Shown piece by piece: positions 1 through 7,552 of a DNA stretch of 40,263 nucleotides. A model generated the notes under the pieces. It had not been told where the DNA came from. It made no database searches and was given only the letters and a program-made list of their open reading frames with translations. The stretch comes from DASSKO01 sp035690425 (GTDB taxonomy: Bacteria > Actinomycetota > Actinomycetes > Propionibacteriales > Nocardioidaceae). The DNA lies in contig DASSKO010000102.1 of the NCBI GenBank assembly GCA_035690425.1, positions 1 to 40,263 on the forward strand, read 5' to 3'. Numbering within the stretch: the stretch's first letter is position 1; each line of letters begins with the position of its first letter. The translations under genes were made by a program, and so were the position numbers.

Positions 1-627
1 GATGTCGGTGGGTTCGCCGTAGGGCAGCGCTCGGTTGGCCGGTTTCAGATAGGCGCCCTTGACGAGTCGGACGTGCACACCGGCTTCGAGCAACCGCTCC
101 AGGTCTGTCGGTGAGCGGTGAAAGTTCGCCTGCACCGTGGCCCCCAGCTGGTCCACCAGCCCCTCGGCGGCGGTGCCGAGCACGCAGTCGAGGACGGCGT
201 CCGCGCGGGCGTAGTCCTCGGCGCCGACCTGGATGCGGCGACCCGGCGGCAGCGCAGCGGCGATCGCGGTCAGGTGCTCCCGGCACCGCAGCGGCCGAGT
301 GTCCAGTCCGAGGTGGGACAGGTCCACCGACAGCCAGACCGACTCCGGCAACGAGCCCAGCTCGCGGGCGAGCGTGCGGTACTCCTCCGCCACCTGCTCA
401 GCGGCCAGGGAATCCTGCACCGACTCGCCGAACAGGTCGATGCTGGAGCCAACCCCACGCTGAGCGAGCCGACGTGCGGTGCCGGCGGCGTCGGCGAAGG
501 ACGTCCCGGCGACGTACCGGCTGGCCGCGCGCCACGCGCGCTGCTCACCAGTGGGAGCGGCTCGTACGACGCGCTCGAAACGGTCGCTGGTCGCGAGGCG
601 GAACAACACGGCACGGTCAACTGACAT
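1..627 (-). CDS. Proline dehydrogenase, N-terminal part (runs off the window)
   Basis: Oxidises L-proline to pyrroline-5-carboxylate with FAD, the first step of proline use. The frame stays open from an ATG at 627 to the window edge, giving 209 codons of a protein usually near 300 residues, so the C-terminal part is missing. Recognisable PRODH barrel segments are an early RYVAGTSF, then GSSIDLFGES, LSVDLSHLGLD, and VQANFHRSPTDLERLL followed by VRLVKGAY, the strand carrying a conserved substrate/FAD-side Arg-Lys region. An AGGA sits 8-9 bases before the ATG. No partner P5C dehydrogenase is visible because the downstream side lies outside the window. The family call is from remembered motifs; the usual LDLLGE appears here as IDLFGE. 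Confidence 0.85.
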   Translation of the reverse strand, partial: MSVDRAVLFRLATSDRFERVVRAAPTGEQRAWRAASRYVAGTSFADAAGTARRLAQRGVGSSIDLFGESVQDSLAAEQVAEEYRTLARELGSLPESVWLSVDLSHLGLDTRPLRCREHLTAIAAALPPGRRIQVGAEDYARADAVLDCVLGTAAEGLVDQLGATVQANFHRSPTDLERLLEAGVHVRLVKGAYLKPANRALPYGEPTDI

Positions 628-675
628 CAGTACATCCTGACAAGCGCGCCACCGCGGGTCGGTGGTGACCCGGGC

Positions 676-1185
676 CTACCCAGCTGTGTGGCTGCTTCGC
701 CGGCCGGGTGAGCGGCTGCGTCGAACATGTCGCCAACGCTTGGCCCGAGCCAGGATTTCGAGCACGACATCAGTCTTGGCATCCGCGTAGTGGTTCATGT
801 CGCTCCACTGCTGCTCCGCGAGCCGTCTCTTCGTGGCGGCGTACAGCTCTCGGTCGGATGCGTCCACACGGAGCCAGTCGCGAAAGTCCACGTAGTCGTG
901 CACCTCGGCGCGGTCCGGCTCGTACACATGCAGATGAACGTCTCGCGCCGGCGTGCGCAGCATCCGGTGCTCCGGCTCACGTACGCGAAGCACAAGTCCG
1001 GTCGACTCCAACGCGGGCACGTACGCCGCCTCGTCGGTAACGGCGGCGACCGTGAGAAGCATGTCGACGATCGGCTTGGCCGCTAGACCGGGCACCGAGG
1101 TCGATCCGATGTGCTCGACACTCAGCGCCCGCGGCCCCAGCGCTCGACGAACGCGGGCAGCCATGTCCTCGACCGCAGTGGCCAC
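676..1185 (-). CDS. GrpB family (UPF0157) nucleotidyltransferase-fold protein
   Basis: 169 residues with the family signature VEHIGSTSVPGLAAKPIVD near residues 23-41, which is the nucleotidyltransferase-like core of GrpB/UPF0157 proteins. Biochemical role is not settled for the family. The start is a GTG at 1185 preceded by a perfect AGGAGG at 1192-1197, six bases upstream. This start leaves out the roughly 15-residue lead (a YDPxW segment) that many family members have, and the frame upstream holds only an arginine-rich stretch before a stop at 1234-1236. So the short N-terminus appears real. It follows the tandem ferredoxin-like gene by 48 bases on the same strand and may be cotranscribed. 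The C-terminus is basic and looks disordered. Confidence 0.8.
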   Translation of the reverse strand: MATAVEDMAARVRRALGPRALSVEHIGSTSVPGLAAKPIVDMLLTVAAVTDEAAYVPALESTGLVLRVREPEHRMLRTPARDVHLHVYEPDRAEVHDYVDFRDWLRVDASDRELYAATKRRLAEQQWSDMNHYADAKTDVVLEILARAKRWRHVRRSRSPGRRSSHTAG

Positions 1186-1233
1186 TGCCCGCCTCCTGCG
1201 TAGACATGAGCGACGTACGGAGCGGCGGCGCGC

Positions 1234-1842
1234 TCAACGAGGGGAGTACAGCCAGGGCTCCTTGAGATCGAGGAACGTCGGTTCGCCGACCTCGAGAGTC
1301 CCCATCTCGTCCATCTGCTCCTTCAGCTCCGGCGGTGGCGTCTTGCGTTCCCCTTCCCGAGCCTCTTCCTCAGAGGTGAAGTACAGCACCGCGGTGTTGT
1401 GTCCGCCGGCGTGCTCGGCGCCGACACTGGCGATGATGTCGGGTCGGAACGCGGCCCAACGGTCCGGGTTCTGTGTCATGAGCTCCCGCGCTCGGTCAGA
1501 GTCGTTGGTGCGGCCCTGGATGACCTGGACGAATCCGGCGGTGTTCGGGTCGCCCTGGAGATCGACGTCGACCTCGGTGCTCTCCTCGAAGGTCACGTCC
1601 CCGGTGAACAGCTGGGATGTCTGCGACCACCATTGGTCTTGCTCCGGCCGTTGGCTGTTGATCCGTGCCGCGTTCTCGGAGTCGAACCGGACGACGGCGA
1701 CGAACCGGTCGTCGGCGGTGACGCCGGCGGTCGTGCCGAGCCATCCGACCGCCTCGGGCGCCAGCTCTTGCGTCCACCGGTCGAGCGCGGCACGAACCTC
1801 ACCTGCGTTGCTCACCTGGCCGTGGATGACTTGGACGAACAT
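1234..1842 (-). CDS. Tandem dimeric alpha/beta-barrel (ABM-like) protein
   Basis: 202 residues, built from two related ferredoxin-like halves. The first begins MFVQVIHGQVS and the second, about 114 residues later, GFVQVIQGRTN, each followed by a helix, a stretch of the type VGWLGTTAGV or IIASVGAEHAGG, and a strand (FVAVVRFDSE and TAVLYFTSEEEA). This is the pattern of a duplicated antibiotic-monooxygenase/dimeric alpha-beta barrel domain. Single-domain relatives include small cofactor-free monooxygenases and stress proteins; no catalytic residue can be assigned here. An upstream in-frame ATG at 1884 exists, but the ATG at 1842 begins exactly at the first strand and has a GAGGG-rich lead, so it is preferred. 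Function unknown. Confidence 0.65.
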   Translation of the reverse strand: MFVQVIHGQVSNAGEVRAALDRWTQELAPEAVGWLGTTAGVTADDRFVAVVRFDSENAARINSQRPEQDQWWSQTSQLFTGDVTFEESTEVDVDLQGDPNTAGFVQVIQGRTNDSDRARELMTQNPDRWAAFRPDIIASVGAEHAGGHNTAVLYFTSEEEAREGERKTPPPELKEQMDEMGTLEVGEPTFLDLKEPWLYSPR

Positions 1843-2012
1843 CGTGGACCCCCTCGTCGGGTGTACTGCCGACCTATGCCACATTCGACGTTACGACGGT
1901 CGTGTGCGGCATGTCGATAGCCGCGCAGGCCGGAAGCCGGGCACTCAACGTGCACGGATGACTGCACCGCGGGCTGAGCGGTCCCGACAGGGGACGGGAT
2001 GTGACGCCGATG

Positions 2013-2240
2013 TCAGCGGGGAAGCGCTGCCGCACGCCAGGCGCCGGGGCCGTGGCGATGGATGCGGCGCAGCTTGCGATGGTGCGCCCCCCACTCCGAG
2101 CGACGCGGCGCCGGCCGCTCGATGGCCGCGGCCGCTGCCGCACGGCCGGCTACCACGGCGGTCAGGGCGGCCAGCTCCTCGTCGGTGGGCTCCCCCTTGA
2201 CGACACGTAGCAGCGGGACCTCACTCCCGACCTCACTCAC
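2013..2240 (-). CDS. accE: Acyl-CoA carboxylase epsilon subunit
   Basis: A 75-residue protein with the AccE/PccE hallmark PLLRVVKGEPTDEELAALTAVVA near the N-terminus, an alanine-rich middle and a conserved Trp region (RSEWGAHHRKL). In actinobacteria this small subunit joins the biotinylated alpha chain and the carboxyltransferase beta chain in acyl-CoA carboxylases that make methylmalonyl- or malonyl-CoA. The GTG start overlaps the TGA of accD by four bases (GTGA), so translation is coupled. The alpha chain gene is not in the window. The 170 bases after the gene hold nothing I recognise. Confidence 0.85.
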   Translation of the reverse strand: MSEVGSEVPLLRVVKGEPTDEELAALTAVVAGRAAAAAAIERPAPRRSEWGAHHRKLRRIHRHGPGAWRAAALPR

Positions 2241-3850
2241 AGCGGGATGTTCCCATGCTTCTTCGGCGGCAGCGTCTCGCGCTTCTCCCGCAGCAGCCGA
2301 AGGGAACGGATGACCTCGGTGCGCGTCTCGTGCGGGGAGATGACCGCGTCGACATACCCACGTTCGGCGGCCTGATAGGGGTTGGCGAGGGTGTCCTCGT
2401 ACTCGGTGATCAGCTCGGACCGGCGGGCGTCGGCGTCGTCAGAGGCGGCCAGTTCCTTGCGGTAGAGGATGTTGACTGCGCCCTGTGCGCCCATTACCGC
2501 GATCTGCGCGGTCGGCCAGGCGACGTTCATGTCGGCACCGAGGTGCTTGGAGCCCATCACGTCGTAGGCGCCGCCGTAGGCCTTGCGGGTGATCACGGTG
2601 ATCAGCGGCACGGTCGCCTCGGCGTAGGCGTAGATCAGCTTCGCTCCGCGGCGGATGATGCCGTTCCACTCCTGGTCGGTGCCGGGCAGGAAGCCGGGTA
2701 CGTCGACGAAGGTCAGCACCGGGATGTTGAAGGCGTCGCAGGTGCGCACGAACCGCGCGGCCTTCTCCGACGCGTCGATGTCGAGGGTGCCGGCCAGCTG
2801 CATCGGCTGGTTGGCGACGATCCCGACGGAGTGACCCTCCACCCGGCCGTAGCCGACGAGGATGTTGGGAGCGAACAGCGGCTGCACCTCGAGGAACTCG
2901 CCGTCGTCGAGCACGCCCTCGAGCACGGTGTGCATGTCGTAGGGCTGGTTGGGCGAGTCGGGGATCAGCGTGTCGAGCTCCCGGTCGGCGTCGGTGATCT
3001 CGAGGTCCACCACCTCGTCGAACACCGGTGGGTCGTCGAGGTTGTTCTGCGGGAGGAAAGACAGCAGCGACTTGACGTAGTCGAGCGCGTCTTCCTCGTC
3101 GGTGGCCAGGTAGTGGGCGTTGCCGCTCTTGGTGTTGTGCGTGCGGGCGCCGCCGAGCTCCTCCATCGTGACGTCCTCACCGGTGACCGTCTTGATCACG
3201 TCCGGGCCGGTGATGAACATGTTGGACGTGCCATCGACCATCACCGTGAAGTCTGTGAGCGCGGGGGAGTAGACGTGACCGCCCGCGCACGCGCCCATGA
3301 TCATCGAGATCTGCGGGATCACCCCTGAGGCGTGCACGTTCCGGCGAAAGATCTCGCCGTAGAGCCCGAGCGAGACCACACCCTCCTGGATGCGGGCTCC
3401 GGCGCCCTCGTTGATCCCGACGACCGGACATCCGGTCTTGACCGCGAGATCCATCACCTTGCAGATCTTCTCGCCGTACACCTGGCCGAGGCTGCCGCCG
3501 AACACGGTGAAGTCCTGGGCGAACACGCACACCTGCCGGCCGTCGATGGTGCCGTAGCCGGTGACCACCCCGTCGCCGTACGGGCGGTTGGCCTGCATGC
3601 CGAAGTTGGTCGACCGGTGCCGCGCCAGCTCGTCGAGCTCTACGAACGAGCCCTCGTCGAGCAGTTTGTAGACCCGCTCGCGCGCGGTCAGCTTGCCCTT
3701 GGCGTGCTGCTTCTCCACCGCCCGCGCCGAGCCGGCGTGCACGGCTTCCTCCAGACGCAGGTCGAGGTCGGCGAGCTTGCCTGCGGTGGTGTGCACGTCG
3801 ATCTCCGGGCTGATCGACTGGTCTGCTGCGGCGTCCTTCGTCACGGCCAT
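2237..3850 (-). CDS. accD5: Propionyl/acyl-CoA carboxylase beta (carboxyltransferase) subunit
   Basis: 537 residues, the usual length for AccD5/PccB (Rv3280 type). It moves the carboxyl group from biotin to propionyl- or acetyl-CoA, giving methylmalonyl- or malonyl-CoA for lipid synthesis. Both crotonase-fold halves are clear: N-terminal VVGINEGAGARIQEG and the oxyanion-hole MGACAGGHVYSPA (about 186-196), and C-terminal VDVPGFLPGTDQE and RKAYGGAYDVMGSKH. The frame runs open upstream to 5050, but that stretch is only antisense to birA and lacks family similarity, so the start is placed near 3850. ATG 3850 has no ribosome site. A GTG at 3844 lies 7 bases after a TACGCT -10 box (3852-3857) and is a good leaderless alternative, two codons shorter. 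It is divergent from birA, whose product biotinylates the partner subunit. Confidence 0.95.
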   Translation of the reverse strand: MAVTKDAAADQSISPEIDVHTTAGKLADLDLRLEEAVHAGSARAVEKQHAKGKLTARERVYKLLDEGSFVELDELARHRSTNFGMQANRPYGDGVVTGYGTIDGRQVCVFAQDFTVFGGSLGQVYGEKICKVMDLAVKTGCPVVGINEGAGARIQEGVVSLGLYGEIFRRNVHASGVIPQISMIMGACAGGHVYSPALTDFTVMVDGTSNMFITGPDVIKTVTGEDVTMEELGGARTHNTKSGNAHYLATDEEDALDYVKSLLSFLPQNNLDDPPVFDEVVDLEITDADRELDTLIPDSPNQPYDMHTVLEGVLDDGEFLEVQPLFAPNILVGYGRVEGHSVGIVANQPMQLAGTLDIDASEKAARFVRTCDAFNIPVLTFVDVPGFLPGTDQEWNGIIRRGAKLIYAYAEATVPLITVITRKAYGGAYDVMGSKHLGADMNVAWPTAQIAVMGAQGAVNILYRKELAASDDADARRSELITEYEDTLANPYQAAERGYVDAVISPHETRTEVIRSLRLLREKRETLPPKKHGNIPL

Positions 3851-3851
3851 C

Positions 3852-3857
3852 AGCGTA
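3852..3857 (-). promoter_or_regulatory. Leaderless -10 box for accD5
   Basis: On the minus strand TACGCT is followed by 7 bases and then GTG at 3844 (the third codon of the longer reading from ATG 3850). The same box-to-start spacing recurs across the window. If used, transcription starts at or near the GTG. No convincing -35 box was seen. Confidence 0.35.
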
Positions 3858-3861
3858 GCCG

Positions 3862-3867
3862 TAGCGT
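3862..3867 (+). promoter_or_regulatory. Leaderless -10 box for birA
   Basis: TAGCGT followed by 7 bases and the birA ATG at 3875, with no ribosome site between. It lies only 4 bases from the opposing accD5 box, so the two promoters are back to back. Confidence 0.45.
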
Positions 3868-3874
3868 CTGCGCC

Positions 3875-4696
3875 ATGGACTCGCCCTATAGCGACCTGGA
3901 CCGGCCGCCGCTCGACCGGGACGTGCTCGCACACGCGCTGACGTCCCCGGCCGGTCGCTGGCGGGAGATCGTCGTGGTCGATCGGATCGACTCGACCAAC
4001 GCCGAGGTGGCCGCCCGGGCGCGACGCGGCGAGGAAGAGGGGCTGGTGTTCGTCGCCGAGTCCCAGGTCGGTGGCCGCGGCCGGCTCGGGCGGGTCTGGG
4101 CGGCGCCGCCTCGCTCTGGGCTGACCGTCTCGGTGCTGCTGCGTCCGTCCGGAGTGGCGCCGACCTCCTGGCCGTGGCTGCCCCTGCTGACCGGCGTGGC
4201 AGTGGCCGAGGCGGTCGGGCGCATCAGCGACCTCGCCCCACAGTTGAAGTGGCCCAACGACGTGCTTGTCGACGACCGCAAGCTCGCGGGCATCCTGCTC
4301 GAGCGGGTCGACACTCCCGGCGGTGCGGCGGCGGTCGTCGGGATAGGGCTCAACGTCAGCCTGCGGGCGGCCGAGCGGCCGGTGCCGTCGGCGACCTCGC
4401 TGGCGCTCGAGGGGGTCCGGGCGCCGGACCGCACGATCGTGCTGCGCGAGGTGCTGCGGGTCTTCGGCGTTCTCTACGACGCCTGGGTAGCGGCCGGTGG
4501 GGACGCCGCGGCTGGTCTGGCGGATGCCTACACCACCCGATGCTCCACGATCGGGCGCGACGTGCGGGTCGAGGCGCCGGCGGGTGGGGCCGTGCGTGGG
4601 CGCGCTCTCCGGATCGACCTCGACGGTCGGCTGGTGGTGGGTGCAGCCTCGGGGGAGGTGGCGGTGTCGGCGGGGGACGTGGTCCATCTGCGCTGA
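3875..4696 (+). CDS. birA: Biotin--[acetyl-CoA carboxylase] ligase
   Basis: 273 residues. Activates biotin with ATP and transfers it to the lysine of biotin carboxyl carrier domains. Visible motifs are the biotinyl-AMP loop GGRGRLGRVW (66-75), KWPND (125-129), KLAGILLE with the catalytic-region Lys136, and GIGLN (156-160), with a C-terminal SH3-like end GDVVHL. There is no N-terminal winged helix, so this is a monofunctional ligase and not the repressor form. It faces accD5 across 24 bases, a pairing that puts the carboxylase and the enzyme that biotinylates it together. The ATG is 7 bases after a -10 box and has no ribosome site, so the transcript is probably leaderless. Confidence 0.95.
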   Translation: MDSPYSDLDRPPLDRDVLAHALTSPAGRWREIVVVDRIDSTNAEVAARARRGEEEGLVFVAESQVGGRGRLGRVWAAPPRSGLTVSVLLRPSGVAPTSWPWLPLLTGVAVAEAVGRISDLAPQLKWPNDVLVDDRKLAGILLERVDTPGGAAAVVGIGLNVSLRAAERPVPSATSLALEGVRAPDRTIVLREVLRVFGVLYDAWVAAGGDAAAGLADAYTTRCSTIGRDVRVEAPAGGAVRGRALRIDLDGRLVVGAASGEVAVSAGDVVHLR

Positions 4697-4817
4697 CCCG
4701 TCCCGCGGCCCGACCGCCGAGGGCACATCTGGGGCGGAGCCCCGCGTTGGTGGGGTGTGACACGATTCGGGATGGCGTAGGGCTTCGTGGAGTGGAGATA
4801 CACGGCAAGGAGAGACC

Positions 4818-5351
4818 ATGGGCATCTCACCGAGGCTGCTCGGTGACGGGGAGCGGGTCGTGATCAGCACGCGCACCCACAGCAAGGCGCTCGTGGGGCC
4901 GATCCTGGTATTCATCGTGATCTGCGCCCTCGCTGGCTTCCTGGCGGCGTTGGTGCCTCCGGATCTGGCGTGGTTGCGGTGGATCGTCGCCGCGATCGCG
5001 GTCGCTGCCGGTGTGGCTTGGGTGCTCACGCCGCTTCTGCGCTGGCTCACGACTTCCTACACGGTCACCAACCACCGGTTGATCACCCGCCGCGGTGTGT
5101 TCACCCGGCTGGGTCACGACCTGCCCCTGTCCCGGGTCCACGACGTGTCCTATGAGCGGAGCCTCCTGGACCGGCTGTTCGGCTGCGGCACGCTGGTGGT
5201 CAGCGCGGCCAGCGAGGACGGACAGATCCGGCTTACCGACGTACCGAACGTGGAGCATCTGCACCTGCGGGTCTCCGGGTTGCTGATCAGCGACCGCGAC
5301 GGGGTGGAGGGCAGCGCCGCCAGTTACGGCCAGGACGTGGACCGCCGGTGA
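4818..5351 (+). CDS. PH domain (bPH2/DUF304) membrane protein
   Basis: 177 residues. Two membrane segments lie near residues 27-45 and 52-70, followed by the bacterial PH-like domain: YTVTNHRLITRRGVF, DLPLSRVHDVSYERSLLDRLFGCGTL, and a final strand region. The position after birA matches the mycobacterial order (Rv3278c). Exact role is unknown for the family; some members are envelope proteins. The ATG has a strong AGGAGAG seven to ten bases upstream, unlike its leaderless neighbours. The last codons overlap the GTG of the adenylate cyclase gene by four bases, so the two are likely made together. The 121 bases after birA carry no feature I can support. Confidence 0.85.
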   Translation: MGISPRLLGDGERVVISTRTHSKALVGPILVFIVICALAGFLAALVPPDLAWLRWIVAAIAVAAGVAWVLTPLLRWLTTSYTVTNHRLITRRGVFTRLGHDLPLSRVHDVSYERSLLDRLFGCGTLVVSAASEDGQIRLTDVPNVEHLHLRVSGLLISDRDGVEGSAASYGQDVDRR

Positions 5352-6337
5352 CCGAGCCAGATCCCCTCGCGACCCGGGAGCAGCTCGAGCGGTTGATCCT
5401 GGGCCATTCCCCGGCGCACACCAGTGACCAGGTCGCCGCCTCGGCCGGGGTCGGGCTGGCGGAGGCACGGCGACTGTGGCGGGCGCTCGGGTTCCCCGAC
5501 GTAGGCGATGCGGCGGCGTTCAACGACGCCGACCAGGATGCGCTGCAACGGATCGGCCGTGCCGTGACCGGCGGTGTGCTCGACTTCGAGACCGCTGTGC
5601 GGCTGACCCGCGCGGTGGGCCAGACGATGGCGCGGCTCGCGGACTGGCAGGTGGCCACGCTGACCGGGCGGGTGGAGGACATCGAGGCCGGTCCGGAAGC
5701 CACCGGGAGCCGGCTCGGGCGGGCGATGGAGATGGTCGAGGAGACCGGCCCGATGTTCGAGCAACTGTTGGTCTACGCCTGGCGGCGGCACCTCGCAGCA
5801 TCCGTGGCCCGGGTCGAGGCGCTGGGCGCTGCCGACGAGGACCTGCACTCCGCCCCGCTCACCATCGGGTTCGCCGACCTCGTCGCCTTCACCAGCCTGT
5901 CCAACGGACTGGACGAGAGCTCCCTCGGCGACCTCGTCGAGGGGTTCGAGTCCAAGGCGGCCGACCTGATCGCGTCTGTGGGAGGCCGGGTGATCAAGGC
6001 GCTCGGCGACTCCGTGCTGTTCGTGTCCGAGAGCGCGACGGCCGGCGTCGACACCGCCCTGCAGATCGTCGACGTGATCGCCGCCGACGCGTCGCTGCCG
6101 GACGTGCGGGTCGGGATGGCCAGCGGCCCCGTCATCACCCGGATGGGTGACGTGTTCGGCCCGCCGGTCAACATGGCGGCGCGGTTGACGACCGTGGCCC
6201 GTCGCAACCGGGTGATCATCGACCACGACACGGCGGCTCGGCTGCCCCGCGACCGCTTCGCGGTGCAGTCGCTGCCACCACGTCCGTTGCGGGGCTTCGG
6301 CTCGGTCGAGCCGTTGGCCGTCCGCCGTACCCGCTGA
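5348..6337 (+). CDS. Class III adenylate cyclase with N-terminal regulatory domain
   Basis: 329 residues. Makes cyclic AMP from ATP. The N-terminal 160 residues are helical and resemble the autoinhibitory adenylate-cyclase regulatory domain of Rv1264-type enzymes. The catalytic domain starts near 172 and keeps the full canonical set: metal aspartates D177 (FADLVAFT) and D221 (KALGDSVLF), purine-selecting K217 and D268 (MGDVFG), and transition-state N275 and R279 (PVNMAARL). It should therefore be an active homodimeric adenylate cyclase. No transmembrane segment is seen. GTG start overlaps the previous stop (GTGA). The assignment of K/D as adenine-specifying is from known class III enzymes. 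Confidence 0.9.
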   Translation: MTEPDPLATREQLERLILGHSPAHTSDQVAASAGVGLAEARRLWRALGFPDVGDAAAFNDADQDALQRIGRAVTGGVLDFETAVRLTRAVGQTMARLADWQVATLTGRVEDIEAGPEATGSRLGRAMEMVEETGPMFEQLLVYAWRRHLAASVARVEALGAADEDLHSAPLTIGFADLVAFTSLSNGLDESSLGDLVEGFESKAADLIASVGGRVIKALGDSVLFVSESATAGVDTALQIVDVIAADASLPDVRVGMASGPVITRMGDVFGPPVNMAARLTTVARRNRVIIDHDTAARLPRDRFAVQSLPPRPLRGFGSVEPLAVRRTR

Positions 6338-6365
6338 GCTGCGGGGAAGCCGGCTGCACGCGTCG

Positions 6366-6371
6366 TAGTGT
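6366..6371 (+). promoter_or_regulatory. Leaderless -10 box for the enoyl-CoA hydratase gene
   Basis: TAGTGT, then 7 bases, then ATG 6379. There is no Shine-Dalgarno sequence in the gap, and the box lies in the 41-base space after the cyclase gene. Confidence 0.45.
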
Positions 6372-6378
6372 GCTGGCC

Positions 6379-7176
6379 ATGGCTGAGCATCCGGGTGTGC
6401 GCGTTGACCGACATGACGACCTGGGGGGAGTGGTCGAGCTCGTCCTCGACCGGCCGGAGGCGATGAATGCCGTTTCCACCCGGCAGGCGGAGTCGCTGGC
6501 CGCGGTGACGCAGGGGCTCCGCGACGACTCCGCGGTGCGGGCGGTCGTCGTGACCTCCTCCAGCGAGAAGGCCTTCTGCGTGGGGGCCGACCTGAAGGAG
6601 CGCAACTCCTTCTCCGACGCCGATCTGATGGCGCAGCGCCCGGTCGCACGGCAGGCGTACGCCGGGGTGCTGAACCTGCCGATGCCCACCATCGCCGCCG
6701 TGCACGGGTACGCGCTCGGCGGCGGCTTCGAGATTGCGCTGTCGTGCGACCTGATCGTCGCGGACGACACGGCAGTGTTCGCGCTTCCTGAGGTGAGCGT
6801 GGGCGTGATCCCCGGCGGAGGCGGCACCCAGCTGCTGACCCGCCGGATCGGTTCCAGCCGTGCGGCTGACCTGATTTTCACGGCCCGCCGCGTTTCAGCT
6901 ACGGAGGGTAGTCGATTGGGCTTCGTCGACCGGTGTACCGCACGCGGCGCAGACCGCGATACGGCCCTGGAGTTGGGGGCAGCGATCGCCGCCAACTCCC
7001 CGATCGGTGTCCGCAATGCCAAGACGGCGATGCGGCGGGGCCTCGACGTCGACCTGCCCAGCGGTCTCGACATCGAGGACGGCTGCTGGCGAGCCACCGC
7101 GTTCTCCGCTGACCGAGCCGAGGGAGTTTTGGCTTTCGCTGAGAAAAGACGTCCGTTTTGGCCCGGCCACCCGTAG
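6379..7176 (+). CDS. Enoyl-CoA hydratase/isomerase (crotonase family)
   Basis: 265 residues, standard crotonase length. Hydrates trans-2-enoyl-CoA in fatty acid or amino acid breakdown. The oxyanion-hole segments are FCVGADLKE (67-74) and YALGGGFEIA (111-120), and both catalytic glutamates of true hydratases are present at E118 and E138 (ALPEVSVGVIPGGGG). A GTG at 6370 is in frame but falls inside the -10 box; ATG 6379 sits 7 bases after it and is chosen. The TAG stop (7174-7176) is part of the -10 box of the next gene. The substrate cannot be told from sequence. Confidence 0.9.
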   Translation: MAEHPGVRVDRHDDLGGVVELVLDRPEAMNAVSTRQAESLAAVTQGLRDDSAVRAVVVTSSSEKAFCVGADLKERNSFSDADLMAQRPVARQAYAGVLNLPMPTIAAVHGYALGGGFEIALSCDLIVADDTAVFALPEVSVGVIPGGGGTQLLTRRIGSSRAADLIFTARRVSATEGSRLGFVDRCTARGADRDTALELGAAIAANSPIGVRNAKTAMRRGLDVDLPSGLDIEDGCWRATAFSADRAEGVLAFAEKRRPFWPGHP

Positions 7177-7179
7177 TCT
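7174..7179 (+). promoter_or_regulatory. Leaderless -10 box for the orphan winged-helix gene
   Basis: TAGTCT, 7 bases, then ATG 7187. The first three bases of the box are the stop codon of the hydratase gene, so promoter and coding end overlap. Confidence 0.45.
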
Positions 7180-7186
7180 GACCTGC

Positions 7187-7552
7187 ATGTTTAAGGCCCA
7201 GGATGTCGAGATCGATGCTGTAGACCGGACAGCGCGCCTCGCGGGGGAGGCACTGGAGCTCACCGCCAAGGAGTTCGACCTGCTCTGCACGCTGGTGCGC
7301 CATGCAGGTCAGATCGTGAGTCGTGAGCAGTTGATGCACGAGGTCTGGAAGACGACGTTCTGGACCTCCACCAAGACCATCGACGTGCACGTGGGATGGC
7401 TGCGGCGCAAGCTCGGGGACCGGGCGGATGCGCCGCGCTACATCACTACTGTGCGTGGTCAAGGACTGCGCTTCGAGACCTCGCCGCCGAACTGCTCACC
7501 GGCATCGGCATCGGCATCGGCTTCGTCCGAGGAGGCGTGCACGAAGACGTAG
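7187..7552 (+). CDS. Orphan PhoB/OmpR-type winged-helix DNA-binding protein without receiver
   Basis: 121 residues. Residues 1-100 are a complete Trans_reg_C domain: LELTAKEFDLLCTLVRH, IVSREQLMHEVW, the recognition helix TIDVHVGWLRRKLG and the wing YITTVRGQGLRFE. There is no receiver domain in front; the protein begins directly at the first strand, and the -10 box 7 bases before the ATG confirms this as an intact start, not a truncated response regulator. The last 20 residues are Ser-Ala rich (ASASASASS), encoded by a GGCATC hexamer repeat. The 3' end overlaps the convergent GtrA gene by 94 bases. Likely a phosphorylation-independent regulator; targets unknown. Confidence 0.8.
   Translation: MFKAQDVEIDAVDRTARLAGEALELTAKEFDLLCTLVRHAGQIVSREQLMHEVWKTTFWTSTKTIDVHVGWLRRKLGDRADAPRYITTVRGQGLRFETSPPNCSPASASASASSEEACTKT

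Noticed and set aside
953..2200. 415-codon plus-strand frame over the GrpB and tandem ferredoxin-like genes
   Set aside because: Arg/Ser-rich composition without a recognisable domain; the minus-strand genes have family signatures.
3851..5050. Open frame extending accD5 by 400 residues upstream
   Set aside because: It is antisense to birA, lacks any carboxylase similarity and its composition is that of a high-GC shadow frame; the family N-terminus fits the start near 3850.
7007..7186. N-terminal extension of the winged-helix protein into the hydratase gene
   Set aside because: The extension is an out-of-frame reading of the hydratase end; a -10 box lies 7 bases before the internal ATG 7187 and the domain starts there.
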